Assembly: GCA_002372505.1 (NCBI GenBank)
Contig: DFGY01000094.1
Span: 5,387 to 31,386 of the forward strand
DNA from: Firmicutes bacterium UBA3738
Lineage (GTDB): Bacteria > Bacillota > Clostridia > Peptostreptococcales > Anaerovoracaceae
Reading direction: 5' to 3'
DNA: 26,000 nt
Each line of letters opens with the position of its first letter. Within the stretch, counting starts at the first letter, position 1. The translations under genes and the position numbers were made by a program. Under the pieces are notes generated by a model. It was not told the DNA's origin. It saw nothing but the letters and a program-made list of their open reading frames with translations, and searched no databases. Below, one piece after another: positions 1 to 8,483 of the stretch.

Positions 1-1301
1 TGGCCGGTCGTGGTACCGACATTATCCTGGGTGGTAACCCGGAATTCCTGGCGAGAAAGCAAATGGAAAAGGACGGCTACGAGCCTGAAGTAATAGAGTA
101 CGCATCGTCTATCATTCCCACGAAGGATGAGAAAATTCTCGATGCCAGAAAAGTATTCAACGAACTGAACGAAAAATATTCTTTAGAGAGAAAAGACGAA
201 AAGCAGAGAGTGCTGGATGCCGGCGGCCTGTGCATCATCGGTACGGAGCGCCACGAATCAAGGCGTATCGACAACCAGCTCCGTGGACGTTCCGGACGTC
301 AGGGGGACCCGGGTGAGACTCAGTTCTGCATCTCCCTGGAAGACGAACTTATGAGACTCTTCGGCGGCGAGCGCATGAAGGGTATCGTAGACCGCATGGG
401 TGTTGAAGAGGACGAGCCCATCGAATCGGGAATGGTATCCCGCTCCATAGAGAACGCCCAGAAGAAGGTGGAAGGCAGAAACTTCTCCATACGTAAATAC
501 GTACTGCAGTACGACAACGTAATGAACAAGCAGCGTGAAATTATTTACGATGAAAGAAGAAAGGTACTCTTCGGGGAAGACTTAAAAGAGTACATCATGA
601 ACATGACCGACGGCCTAATTAAAGAAGAAGTGGACCCCATTACCATGGAGTCAAAATATCCTGAGGAATGGGACTTTGACACACTGAACAAGAACCTTAG
701 AAGAATCACAAAGGCCTTCAAGGGAATAGAATATGACAAGGACAGCCTGGGACTGCTGACTCCCGAGCAGCTCTACGACGACTGCGTGGAAGAGTTCCAC
801 AGAATATACGATGAAAAGGAAGCCGAAGTAGGCAGCGAAATCATGAGGGAGCTGGAGCGCAGAATCCTTCTTGAAATCGTAGACAGTAAGTGGATGGATC
901 ACATCGACGCCATGGATCAACTGAAGAGCGGTATCGGTCTCAGAGGTCTGGGTGGACAGGACCCGGCAGGTGCTTACGCCGAAGAAGGCTTCAACATGTT
1001 CGAGGAAATGACAGGAGCCATACAGGAAGAGACAGTTAAATTCTGCTACAACGTAACTGTCAGAACAACTACGGAAAGACGCAGAAGAATCGGCGGCGGC
1101 AACATGCGCGAAGAATTCGAAGACGAAGGCAACTACATGATGCTGGAGCAGGGCGGAGAAGGCGCCGGTCCTGAGGCAGTAGTGCCCGAGCGCGAAAGAG
1201 TACAGGAGACAGTCCGTCGCGCCACGCCGAAGGTGGGCCGTAACGACCCATGCCCATGTGGAAGTGGAAAGAAGTATAAGTATTGTCACGGCAGACAGTA
1301 A
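1..1301 (+). CDS. secA: Preprotein translocase ATPase SecA, C-terminal part (5' truncated by window edge)
   Basis: SecA is the ATP-driven motor that pushes unfolded preproteins through SecYEG at the membrane. The reading frame is already open at base 3 and gives about 432 residues of a protein normally near 840-900, so the N-terminal half lies outside the window. It begins with the conserved AGRGTDI segment of the second helicase domain, followed by helicase motif VI (QLRGRSGRQGDPG). The helical scaffold and wing regions follow. It ends with the SEC-C zinc module VGRNDPCPCGSGKKYKYCHG, whose Cys-X-Cys-X8-Cys-His ligands bind zinc and contact SecB or phospholipid. The next gene is prfB, the usual order in Firmicutes. 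Identification is secure; only the start is missing. Confidence 0.97.
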   Translation, partial: AGRGTDIILGGNPEFLARKQMEKDGYEPEVIEYASSIIPTKDEKILDARKVFNELNEKYSLERKDEKQRVLDAGGLCIIGTERHESRRIDNQLRGRSGRQGDPGETQFCISLEDELMRLFGGERMKGIVDRMGVEEDEPIESGMVSRSIENAQKKVEGRNFSIRKYVLQYDNVMNKQREIIYDERRKVLFGEDLKEYIMNMTDGLIKEEVDPITMESKYPEEWDFDTLNKNLRRITKAFKGIEYDKDSLGLLTPEQLYDDCVEEFHRIYDEKEAEVGSEIMRELERRILLEIVDSKWMDHIDAMDQLKSGIGLRGLGGQDPAGAYAEEGFNMFEEMTGAIQEETVKFCYNVTVRTTTERRRRIGGGNMREEFEDEGNYMMLEQGGEGAGPEAVVPERERVQETVRRATPKVGRNDPCPCGSGKKYKYCHGRQ

Positions 1302-1321
1302 TTTTAAATCTTGATTTTTAG

Positions 1322-1456
1322 AGGAGGGGGAAAGATATCGTATGAAGACCATCCGCAACGCCGGCACTTAGCGATTTGCGAGCGATAGCGAAGCAAGAGC
1401 TTACCGCTGCGTGAGGACCAGCGAGAGCGGGTCTGAATCCGGTATCTTCCCCCGAC
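1322..1456 (+). repeat. Structured intergenic element between secA and prfB
   Basis: The gap folds into a long imperfect stem: GGGGGAAAGATATC (1326-1339) pairs with GGTATCTTCCCCC (1441-1453), with one bulge. Inside it are nested smaller pairings such as TTGC/GCAA (around 1374 and 1394) and AGACC/GGTCT. The interior is rich in repeated GCGA and AGCG motifs. It would be transcribed in the secA-prfB message. Similar GCGAGC-rich intergenic palindromes are, from memory, dispersed in some Clostridia, but only this copy is present here. It may be a dispersed palindromic repeat or an RNA processing site. The function is unknown. Confidence 0.5.
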
Positions 1457-1481
1457 GATAAATAATAAATGAGGTAAAATA

Positions 1482-2580
1482 ATGCAATTAGATCAGATTA
1501 GAAATGAGCTCGCCAACATTTCTGCGGGCCTTAAAGAGGTAGGTGAGTCCCTTTGACCCGGCTGGGTTAAAGAAGGACATTGAGGCTCTGGAACAAAAGA
1601 GCATGGAGCCGGGATTCTGGGACGACCAGATGACGGCTCAGAAAGTTTTAAAGGAAAAGAAAAGCAAGGAAGATGACCTGGCTCAGTTTGACAAACTGAA
1701 AGCTGCGCTGGGTGATCTTGAGGTGCTGGTGGAACTTGCGGAAGAAGAAGGAGACGAGGAGCTGGCGGCAGAGGCGTCGGAGGCTTACGAAACTCTTACC
1801 ACGGATCTTGACAGTTTCAAAGTTAAGACCCTTCTTACCGGCGAGTACGACGACCACAATGCCATCGTCCAGATTCACGGAGGCAGTGGCGGCACAGAGG
1901 CCAAGGACTGGGCGGAAATGCTCTACCGCATGTACAACCGCTGGGCGGAGAGAAAGGGCTACAAAATTTCCGTCATGGACTACCAGGACAATGAAGAGGC
2001 AGGCATTAACAGTGCCACCATTCTCGTCAGCGGCGACAATGCCTACGGATATCTGAAAAAGGAAAAGGGCGTACACAGACTTGTGCGCATTTCCCCCTTC
2101 GACTCCTCAGGCAGGCGGCACACTTCCTTCGCGTCAGTGGACGTGACACCGGAAATCGAAAACGACACAGAAGTAGAAATAGATCCGGAGGACATCAGAG
2201 TGGACACTTACCGCTCCAGCGGAGCCGGCGGACAGCACGTAAACAAGACGGATTCCGCCGTGAGGATCACTCACCTTCCAACAAACATAGTGGTATCCTG
2301 CCAGAATGAACGCTCCCAGCATCAGAACCGTGACATGGCTATGAAGCTTCTCATGAGTAAGCTGGTAGAGCTTAAGGAGCAGGAAAACAAAGAGAACTTA
2401 AAGGAACTCCAGGGGGACTACAGCCAGATTACCTGGGGCAGTCAGATACGCTCCTACGTGTTCCAGCCTTACACCATGGTAAAGGACCACCGCACGGGAG
2501 CGGAAGTTGGCAACGTCCAGGCAGTAATGGATGGAGACCTAGACCTGTTTATAAACGAAGAACTAAAGCAGAAGATTTAA
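1482..2580 (+). CDS. prfB: Peptide chain release factor 2, with programmed +1 frameshift at 1554
   Basis: RF2 recognises UAA and UGA stop codons in the ribosomal A site and triggers peptide release. Translation starts at ATG 1482 and reads 24 codons to an in-frame TGA (1554-1556) in the context CTT TGA C. It continues only after a +1 slip, so the product joins MQLDQIRNELANISAGLKEV..ESL to DPAGLKKDIEAL. The upstream AGGTGAG (1541-1547) is the stimulatory Shine-Dalgarno-like element. The joined protein is about 365 residues, the usual size. The stop-recognition tripeptide SPF lies at about 204-206 and the catalytic GGQ at about 249-251. The frameshift is the known autoregulatory circuit: low RF2 slows termination at the UGA and raises its own synthesis. 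Annotating only the downstream frame would miss the true N-terminus. Confidence 0.97.
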
Positions 2581-2583
2581 AAT

Positions 2584-3228
2584 ATGGCAAAAATAGAAAC
2601 GGTGCTATTTGACTTTGACGGCACCTTGATGAATACAACAAATGTAATAATGCAGTCCTGGCAGGAGGTCTACAGGACGGTGAGAGGCAAAGAAGAGGAT
2701 GAAGATGTAATACTTAAAACCTTCGGCAGCATTCTCGGTGAGGCGCTCAGCGAGAAGTTTCCCGAGGAGACGGAAGAAAAGCTGGTGAAGATTTACCGGG
2801 ACTACCACCACGACCACTTCCTGGAGCTTATCGATCTTTACCCCGGCGTGCGGGACATGCTGGAGCAGGTGAGAAGGCAGGACGTCACTACGGCTCTTGT
2901 AACTTCCCGCCTTAAGCGCACCACCATGATGGCGGTGGAAGAGTTCGACCTGGGAAAGTATTTCGATACCATAGTCACAGCCGACGACTGCACCAAGCAC
3001 AAGCCGGACCCGGAGCCTCTTAACATTGCCATGGGCAATATCGGCGCCCGGCCGGAGAGCAGCCTCATGGTAGGGGACACTCTTTACGACCGCATATGCG
3101 CAAGGAATGCCGGCACCTACTGCGCCATGGTGGACTGGGCCCCGTCCATAGACGTGCACAGCCTGAGTGGCGAGCATGAGCCTGACCACATTCTTATGAC
3201 AGCAGGAGAACTTTTGGAGATTATTTAG
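2584..3228 (+). CDS. HAD-superfamily phosphatase, Gph/PpaX-like
   Basis: This is a 214-residue cytoplasmic hydrolase of the haloacid dehalogenase superfamily. HAD motif I is FDFDGT, with nucleophile Asp10 and acid Asp12. A four-helix cap of the phosphoglycolate phosphatase type follows. Motif II is the Thr/Ser of VTSRL, motif III the Lys of KHKPDPEPL, and motif IV the acidic VGDTLYDR. These features fit Gph (2-phosphoglycolate) or PpaX (pyrophosphate) family members, but the substrate cannot be told from sequence. It starts three bases after the prfB stop with only a weak ribosome site, and its stop abuts the addB ATG with no gap. Translational coupling within a prfB-HAD-addB transcript is therefore likely. 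Confidence 0.85.
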   Translation: MAKIETVLFDFDGTLMNTTNVIMQSWQEVYRTVRGKEEDEDVILKTFGSILGEALSEKFPEETEEKLVKIYRDYHHDHFLELIDLYPGVRDMLEQVRRQDVTTALVTSRLKRTTMMAVEEFDLGKYFDTIVTADDCTKHKPDPEPLNIAMGNIGARPESSLMVGDTLYDRICARNAGTYCAMVDWAPSIDVHSLSGEHEPDHILMTAGELLEII

Positions 3229-6200
3229 ATGCTGAACATTTATTACGGCCGTGAGAGCCTGAATAAAGACAAATTCATTTTCGATAACATAGAGAAAGGC
3301 ACCATACTGCTTGTACCGGATCAATATTCCCTGCAGGCCGAGAAGGATGCCTTCTTTTATCTGGATACGGAAAGCCTCATGGACATTGAGGTCCTTTCCT
3401 TTTCCCGCCTTCGGGACCGGGTAATAGCTGAGACCGGCGGCAGGACACTTCCTATGATAGACAAGCAGGGGCGCCACATGCTGCTGACGAAAATCATGAA
3501 TCGCTGCGCAGGCGATCTGGAGGTCTACGGCAAGTATCGCAGGAGCAGCGACTTTCTGGACATGGCCAACAACATGATCTCAGAGCTGAAGCAGTGCGGC
3601 ATCGGACCTGAGGAAATTGATGGCCTCCTTTCAGACATGGAAGGAAGCTCTCTTCTGAAGACAAAGCTGGCGGAAATCGGAAAGATCTACGCCGAATATG
3701 AGAAGACCGTAGAAGGCCACTACACTGACACGGAAGACCTGGCCGGTCTTTTCACGGAGAAAATAAAGGACAGCAAAAGCGCATGTGAGGCCACTTACTG
3801 GATATACGGATTCGACGTGTTTTCTCCGAAGAACCTTGACGCCATCAGCCAGCTGGTGCGTCATTCCCGCGGAGTGAACGTAGTGCTCACCTACGATGAA
3901 GGCGGCAGGGACGAGAGCCTCTTTAAGGTTACCGGTGAGACTATAAGCCGCCTGGAAAAGGCCGGGGAAGATGTGAACATAAGGGCAATAATTAAGCCCA
4001 TTCCCGAAAGCTACAGGGAAGAAAGACCGGAGCCACTGGCCCACGTGGAAAGAGAAATTTTCTCCCTTCCCTATGAGACCTGTCCGGGAAGTCACGATGA
4101 CCGCATTCGCATAGTGCGGGCAAAGGACACCTATGCAGAGGCTGAGACTGCAGCTCTTACGGTGGCAAAGCTGGTAAGGGAAGAGGGCCTGAGATACCGG
4201 GACATTCTCTTAATCTGCAACGACAGCGAGAGCCGGGCGCCGGAAATCCGGCAGGTCTTCGAAAGATACGGAATAGATATTTTTACCGACGAAAAGAGAG
4301 GCATTACCCACAGCCCTGCGGCGACCTTCGTGCTGTCTCTCATGAATATAATTTCAGATGGATATAGGGCGGACGACGTAATTACACTTCTTCGCTCAGG
4401 TCTTGGTGACGCGGAGCCGGGAGAGGTGGACCGCCTTGAAAACTACGCCCTAGGATATCGGATCAGAGGCGCAGGCTGGAAGAATCCCTTCACAAAAGGG
4501 GCTGCCGACCTGGGCGCCGAGGAGCTGGAAGAACTGGAAGCAGTGCGGGAGAAGGTTATGACTCCCATTCTCGCTTTTCACGAAAAATATAAAGAAGAAA
4601 AAACCGTCTCCGGAAAAGTCCGGGTCCTCTACGGATTCCTGGAAGACATGGACGTGCCGGGCAAGTTGGAGACCCTGGCCACAAGGCTTGATGAAGAGGG
4701 AGACCTGGCTGCGGCCGGAGAGACATCTCAGGTGTGGAACAAAATCGTAGAGGTGCTGGGTCAGCTTAACGAAATTCTCGGTGATGAAGGAGTTAACGCC
4801 GGGGACTTTGCCGATATGATAAGGACGGGACTTGAGTCCGTTGAGATAGGAATCCTGCCCCAGGCTGCAGACGGCCTCATTATGGGAACCATGCAGAGAA
4901 CCCGTACCGGCAGGGTGAAGGTCCTCATGATTCTCGGAGCCAACGAAGGAGTATTCCCTCTGGGCATAAAGAGCAGCGGCCTTCTTTCCGATAACGAAAG
5001 ATCACGCCTCATGGAATTATCTGAGCGCAGGCTTCTTAAGACTGACGAGCTTAGAATGGCCGAGGAAAACATGGCCATTTACCATGGTCTGTCAAAGCCG
5101 GAGGACATGCTGTACATCAGCTGCGCAGAAGGAAGCGCGAGCGGCGACGCCAGCCGGCCTTCCCTTATATACGACAGAATTAAGAAAATGTTCCCGGAGG
5201 TGCGGGAGTCTGTAGATGTAATAAAATCCGGAAGGGCAGAGGATGTAATCGGTCCGGGGCCGGGAACCCTTAGCCACATGGCAGGGGCTCTGTCCAGGGA
5301 CGAGGAAATCTGGAAGGACACCTATGCCTGGTACAGGGAAAACATGCCGGAGGAACTTGACGTCCTGAAGAGGGGCTACCTCTTTAACGGCCGTCTGGCT
5401 AAGGCGGATAAAGAGGTGGCGACTCAGCTGTACAGACGTGACGATGGCAGCATTACCCTTTCCCCAACACGGCTGGAAACCTATGGAGGATGCCCCTTCG
5501 CACACTTCCTTAACTACGGCCTGAAGGCCAAGGAGCGTAAGGAATACCAGATTACCATGCTGGAAATCGGCACCGTATTCCACGAGTGCATGGACAGGCT
5601 GAGTAAAGAACTGGGTGGTGGCGGCGCAGCAGGAGAGCTTACCGGTGAGGATTCTGCCTGGATGACCATCAGCAGGGAAGAGTGCGTGAGCCGGGTAAAC
5701 GAAATAGTCGACGAAATCGCGGCAGGATTTAAGGATGGCCTTCTCAGAGACAGCAAGACGGAGGAATACAGGCTTTCCCGCATGCGCAAGGTCTGCGAGG
5801 AAAGCGCCATGATGGTAGTGGACCACGTGCGTGCCGGGAAAATCGTCAGTATGATGAGCGAAGTGAACTTCGGGAAGAATGGGCCATTCCCGCCTATAGC
5901 TATTGACACGGATGGCGGCCCGGTGACCATTGAAGGTAAAATCGACCGCATCGACCTGTTACCCGAGGGCTACGCAAAAATAATAGATTATAAATCCGGA
6001 GTCAGAAAGTGGGACGAAAAGGAGGTTCTGTCCGGCTGGAAGCTACAGCTCATGCTCTATATGCGGGCAGCCAAGCAAAGGGGGCTCATTCCCGCAGGGA
6101 CATTCTACTTCCACCTGAGTGACCCGGTGGCTGACTACGACAAGGGCGTGGAGAAGGAGCTTAAGGGAGCATTCAGAATGGAAGGCATCATGATTAAGGA

Positions 6201-6492
6201 TCAGCAGATTGTCAGCGAAATAGACGATGAGCTGGACATAAGCAAGAACAAGGCTTCACACATTCTCCCACCGAAATCCCACATGATGGAAGAAGAAGAC
6301 TTCAACGAATTCATGGATGAGGTAGACAGCAAGGTGGATGCCATGTGCGGGGAAATCCTGGAGGGAAACATTGAAATAAAGCCCAAAACCAAGGGCGCCG
6401 GCAGGAAGGATTCCCAGTGCAGATACTGCAAATTCTACAGCGTCTGCAAATTCGACTCAAAAATTGACGGATTCAGATATGAATGGGTATAA
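3229..6492 (+). CDS. addB: ATP-dependent helicase/deoxyribonuclease subunit B (AddB)
   Basis: AddB is the partner of AddA in the helicase-nuclease that resects double-strand breaks and recognises Chi. The protein is 1087 residues, close to the family norm. The C-terminal nuclease domain has the PD-(D/E)XK core GKIDRID (about 904-909) and IDYKSG (Asp920, Lys922). Four cysteines match the AddB iron-sulfur staple: Cys755 in YGGCPF, then Cys1064, Cys1067 and Cys1073 in CRYCKFYSVC. The N-terminal motif that should be a Walker A loop reads YYGRESLNKDKF and lacks the usual GK[S/T], so nucleotide binding there may be lost. addA does not follow, although addB and addA are usually adjacent; it must lie elsewhere or upstream. 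Identification is secure from the nuclease and cysteine pattern. Confidence 0.92.
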   Translation: MLNIYYGRESLNKDKFIFDNIEKGTILLVPDQYSLQAEKDAFFYLDTESLMDIEVLSFSRLRDRVIAETGGRTLPMIDKQGRHMLLTKIMNRCAGDLEVYGKYRRSSDFLDMANNMISELKQCGIGPEEIDGLLSDMEGSSLLKTKLAEIGKIYAEYEKTVEGHYTDTEDLAGLFTEKIKDSKSACEATYWIYGFDVFSPKNLDAISQLVRHSRGVNVVLTYDEGGRDESLFKVTGETISRLEKAGEDVNIRAIIKPIPESYREERPEPLAHVEREIFSLPYETCPGSHDDRIRIVRAKDTYAEAETAALTVAKLVREEGLRYRDILLICNDSESRAPEIRQVFERYGIDIFTDEKRGITHSPAATFVLSLMNIISDGYRADDVITLLRSGLGDAEPGEVDRLENYALGYRIRGAGWKNPFTKGAADLGAEELEELEAVREKVMTPILAFHEKYKEEKTVSGKVRVLYGFLEDMDVPGKLETLATRLDEEGDLAAAGETSQVWNKIVEVLGQLNEILGDEGVNAGDFADMIRTGLESVEIGILPQAADGLIMGTMQRTRTGRVKVLMILGANEGVFPLGIKSSGLLSDNERSRLMELSERRLLKTDELRMAEENMAIYHGLSKPEDMLYISCAEGSASGDASRPSLIYDRIKKMFPEVRESVDVIKSGRAEDVIGPGPGTLSHMAGALSRDEEIWKDTYAWYRENMPEELDVLKRGYLFNGRLAKADKEVATQLYRRDDGSITLSPTRLETYGGCPFAHFLNYGLKAKERKEYQITMLEIGTVFHECMDRLSKELGGGGAAGELTGEDSAWMTISREECVSRVNEIVDEIAAGFKDGLLRDSKTEEYRLSRMRKVCEESAMMVVDHVRAGKIVSMMSEVNFGKNGPFPPIAIDTDGGPVTIEGKIDRIDLLPEGYAKIIDYKSGVRKWDEKEVLSGWKLQLMLYMRAAKQRGLIPAGTFYFHLSDPVADYDKGVEKELKGAFRMEGIMIKDQQIVSEIDDELDISKNKASHILPPKSHMMEEEDFNEFMDEVDSKVDAMCGEILEGNIEIKPKTKGAGRKDSQCRYCKFYSVCKFDSKIDGFRYEWV

Positions 6493-6505
6493 GTGCGATA
6501 TTAGT

Positions 6506-6627
6506 TATTACCGGAAGAGTAAGAATCTATTACCTGTGTTAAGTGTAATGGCCAATATGGTAATAGTTATTACCAAAAAACTGAAAATCTATTACTGTGG
6601 TAATAATAAAATGATAATCCGGTAATA
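6506..6627. promoter_or_regulatory. Cluster of six TATTACC/GGTAATA heptamers upstream of telA
   Basis: The heptamer TATTACC or its complement GGTAATA occurs six times in 122 bp: 6506-6512, 6528-6534, 6559-6565, 6568-6574, 6599-6605 and 6621-6627. The central pair forms the inverted repeat GGTAATA-GT-TATTACC (6559-6574). Two larger imperfect direct repeats of about 41 bp (6501-6542 and 6563-6603) contain most of them. The density is far above chance and lies in the only long gap before the telA promoter. It therefore looks like an operator array for an unidentified regulator. Confidence 0.55.
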
Positions 6628-6706
6628 AATAATGAGCGGGATCCACCCTCAGAGGCGAAACAAGAATCAGGATTTTGAGTAAAAGTAATATGGAAAAGAA
6701 TAATTG

Positions 6707-6715
6707 TGGTATAAT
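6707..6715 (+). promoter_or_regulatory. Extended -10 promoter of the telA operon
   Basis: TGG-TATAAT (TATAAT at 6710-6715) is a perfect -10 hexamer with the extended-10 TG. No good -35 is seen at 17 bp, which fits an extended-10 promoter or one that needs an activator. It lies about 47 bases before the telA start. The ribosome site is AAGGAG (6748-6753). Confidence 0.6.
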
Positions 6716-6761
6716 ATATTCGACATGAACAGAAACTTGTAGAAAACAAGGAGAAAAAGCT

Positions 6762-7919
6762 ATGGATAACAAAGAAAACAACACACCGGTTCTCACACTT
6801 GAAGATGTGGACACAAACATCGATTTGACACTTGAAAAGGTTGGCACAGAAGGGACAACGGCCCTGGCCGACGACGCTTTTGCAAAGGAGAAATTCTCAC
6901 TGGAGGAGCAAAAGCAGATCGATGATTTTGCAAACCAGATAGATTTAAGAAATTCCGATCAGATTATGATGTACGGCGCTTCAGCCCAGAAAAAGTCGGG
7001 TCAGTTCTCCGAGCAGGCACTAAAGAGCGTCCGCACAAAGGAATTCGGCGAAATAGGAAACCTTCTCACGGAGCTGACTACGGAAGTCCGGGGCTTCGGC
7101 GAAGTGGACAAGAAGGGACTGGCAGGTCTGTTCCAGAAGAGCAAGAACAAGGTGGAGACTCTGCGTGCACGCTACGCCACCAGCGAAGTGAACATCAACA
7201 AAGTTGCCAAGGCTCTGGAGACTCACCAGTTCACACTGCTGAAGGACATTTCCATGCTGGACAAGCTTTATGACCAGAACAAACTGTACTTCAAAGAGCT
7301 GTCCATGTACATCGCCGCCGGCAAGCAGAAGCTTGAAGAAGTAAGAAGCGGCGAGCTTGTGGAACTGCAGCAGAAGGCTAAGCAGACAGGACTGCAGGAG
7401 GATGTACAGGCAGCCAGCGATTTGGCTAACATGTGCGACCGCTTCGAAAAGAAGATCTACGACCTGGAGCTGACTCGTACAATTACGCTGCAGTCGGCAC
7501 CGCAGATCAGAATGGTCCAGGAAGACGACACAATTATGGCTGAGAAGATTCAGTCCACAATTAACAATACAATTCCACTGTGGAAGAACCAGATGGTACT
7601 GGCTCTTAGCGTACACCACGCTGAAGAGGCAGCCAAGGCTCAGAAGATGGTATCCGACGCCACAAATCAGATGCTTAAAGAGAACGCAGATAAGCTGAAG
7701 CAGGCAACGATTATGGCGGCTGAAGAAAACGAAAGGGCCATCGTGGACATCGAGACACTGGAGCACACCAACCAGCAGCTCATTTCCACAATAGACGAAG
7801 TAATTGCAATCCAGGAGGCGGGTCAGGAGCGCAGAAGAAATGCAGAGGCAGAGCTTGTGCGCATTGAGGACGAGCTTAAGACCAAGCTCCTTGAGGCCAG
7901 CACCAGAGGTCAGGATTAA
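6762..7919 (+). CDS. telA: TelA/KlaA family protein (toxic anion resistance family)
   Basis: This 385-residue, highly charged, mostly alpha-helical protein has no signal peptide or membrane segment. It is probably cytoplasmic and rich in coiled coil over its C-terminal two thirds. The central region, with KSVRTKEFGEIGNLLTEL, GLAGLFQKSKNKVE and the long MVQEDDTIMAEKIQSTINNTIPLWKNQM stretch, is typical of the TelA (PF05816) family named for plasmid tellurite resistance. Chromosomal relatives such as Bacillus YaaN pair with XpaC, and an XpaC-type gene follows two genes downstream here. The biochemical role of the family is not established; envelope or anion stress is the usual suggestion. Start ATG 6762 has AAGGAG eight bases upstream. 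Confidence 0.9.
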   Translation: MDNKENNTPVLTLEDVDTNIDLTLEKVGTEGTTALADDAFAKEKFSLEEQKQIDDFANQIDLRNSDQIMMYGASAQKKSGQFSEQALKSVRTKEFGEIGNLLTELTTEVRGFGEVDKKGLAGLFQKSKNKVETLRARYATSEVNINKVAKALETHQFTLLKDISMLDKLYDQNKLYFKELSMYIAAGKQKLEEVRSGELVELQQKAKQTGLQEDVQAASDLANMCDRFEKKIYDLELTRTITLQSAPQIRMVQEDDTIMAEKIQSTINNTIPLWKNQMVLALSVHHAEEAAKAQKMVSDATNQMLKENADKLKQATIMAAEENERAIVDIETLEHTNQQLISTIDEVIAIQEAGQERRRNAEAELVRIEDELKTKLLEASTRGQD

Positions 7920-7935
7920 GAGGGTAAACTAAGAT

Positions 7936-8466
7936 ATGGTATGTAAGCATTGTGGCGCCATGCTTCCCGACGACGCCCTGTTCTGCGGGGACTGCGGGAA
8001 GCCGGTAGAAAAAGATGACAAGAGCAAGGTCATAGACGTATATGGAACCAAGGGAACGGTAAAATGGTTTAAAGTTGCAGTGGCACTGCTGGCTATCGCC
8101 TGCGTTGTGCTGCTGGCAGGTCTTGTATTGGCTCTACGGGGAGACCTTAACTTTAAAGGGGTCACTTCGAAGCCGGAGACTACCCAAAACATCGAAAACA
8201 GCATAGAACTTTCCGGCGTCTATGTTATAGGCGAAGACGAAGAACTTCCGGAAGGGCGTTACAATATTTATCCTGTTAACGGTGAAGAATATTTCAGCGT
8301 ATATATCTTTGAGAGTAAGGAAGCATATGAAAAGGAAGATAAAGACGGATACAAGACCGACTACATGGAATCCTTCTTCGATGAATCAATAAAAGGCTTC
8401 AAGCTCAAAGAAGGATATGTTGTGGAAATAAAAAATAACGGAGCTATATTCGAGAAAGCAGATTAG
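7936..8466 (+). CDS. Zinc-ribbon membrane protein
   Basis: This 176-residue protein begins with a zinc ribbon (CKHC at residues 3-6 and CGDC at 17-20). One transmembrane helix follows (about 46-67, rich in Ala, Val and Leu). The outside or C-terminal domain of about 105 residues contains GVYVIGEDEELPEGRYNIYP, a motif seen in small extracytoplasmic modules of unknown function in Gram-positive proteins. The arrangement of ribbon, single helix and external domain suggests a membrane-anchored sensor or assembly factor. It starts 16 bases after telA and stops 17 bases before the xpaC-like gene, so it belongs to that operon. No catalytic motif is visible. Confidence 0.8.
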   Translation: MVCKHCGAMLPDDALFCGDCGKPVEKDDKSKVIDVYGTKGTVKWFKVAVALLAIACVVLLAGLVLALRGDLNFKGVTSKPETTQNIENSIELSGVYVIGEDEELPEGRYNIYPVNGEEYFSVYIFESKEAYEKEDKDGYKTDYMESFFDESIKGFKLKEGYVVEIKNNGAIFEKAD

Positions 8467-8483
8467 AAAAGAGTAGGTGAGTC

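Noticed and set aside
651..1367. Long minus-strand frame of 238 codons inside secA
   Set aside because: It is a codon-bias shadow of secA with no ribosome site and no recognisable motif.
2605..3477. Minus-strand frame of 290 codons over the HAD and addB genes
   Set aside because: It crosses two well-supported genes and has low-complexity shadow composition.
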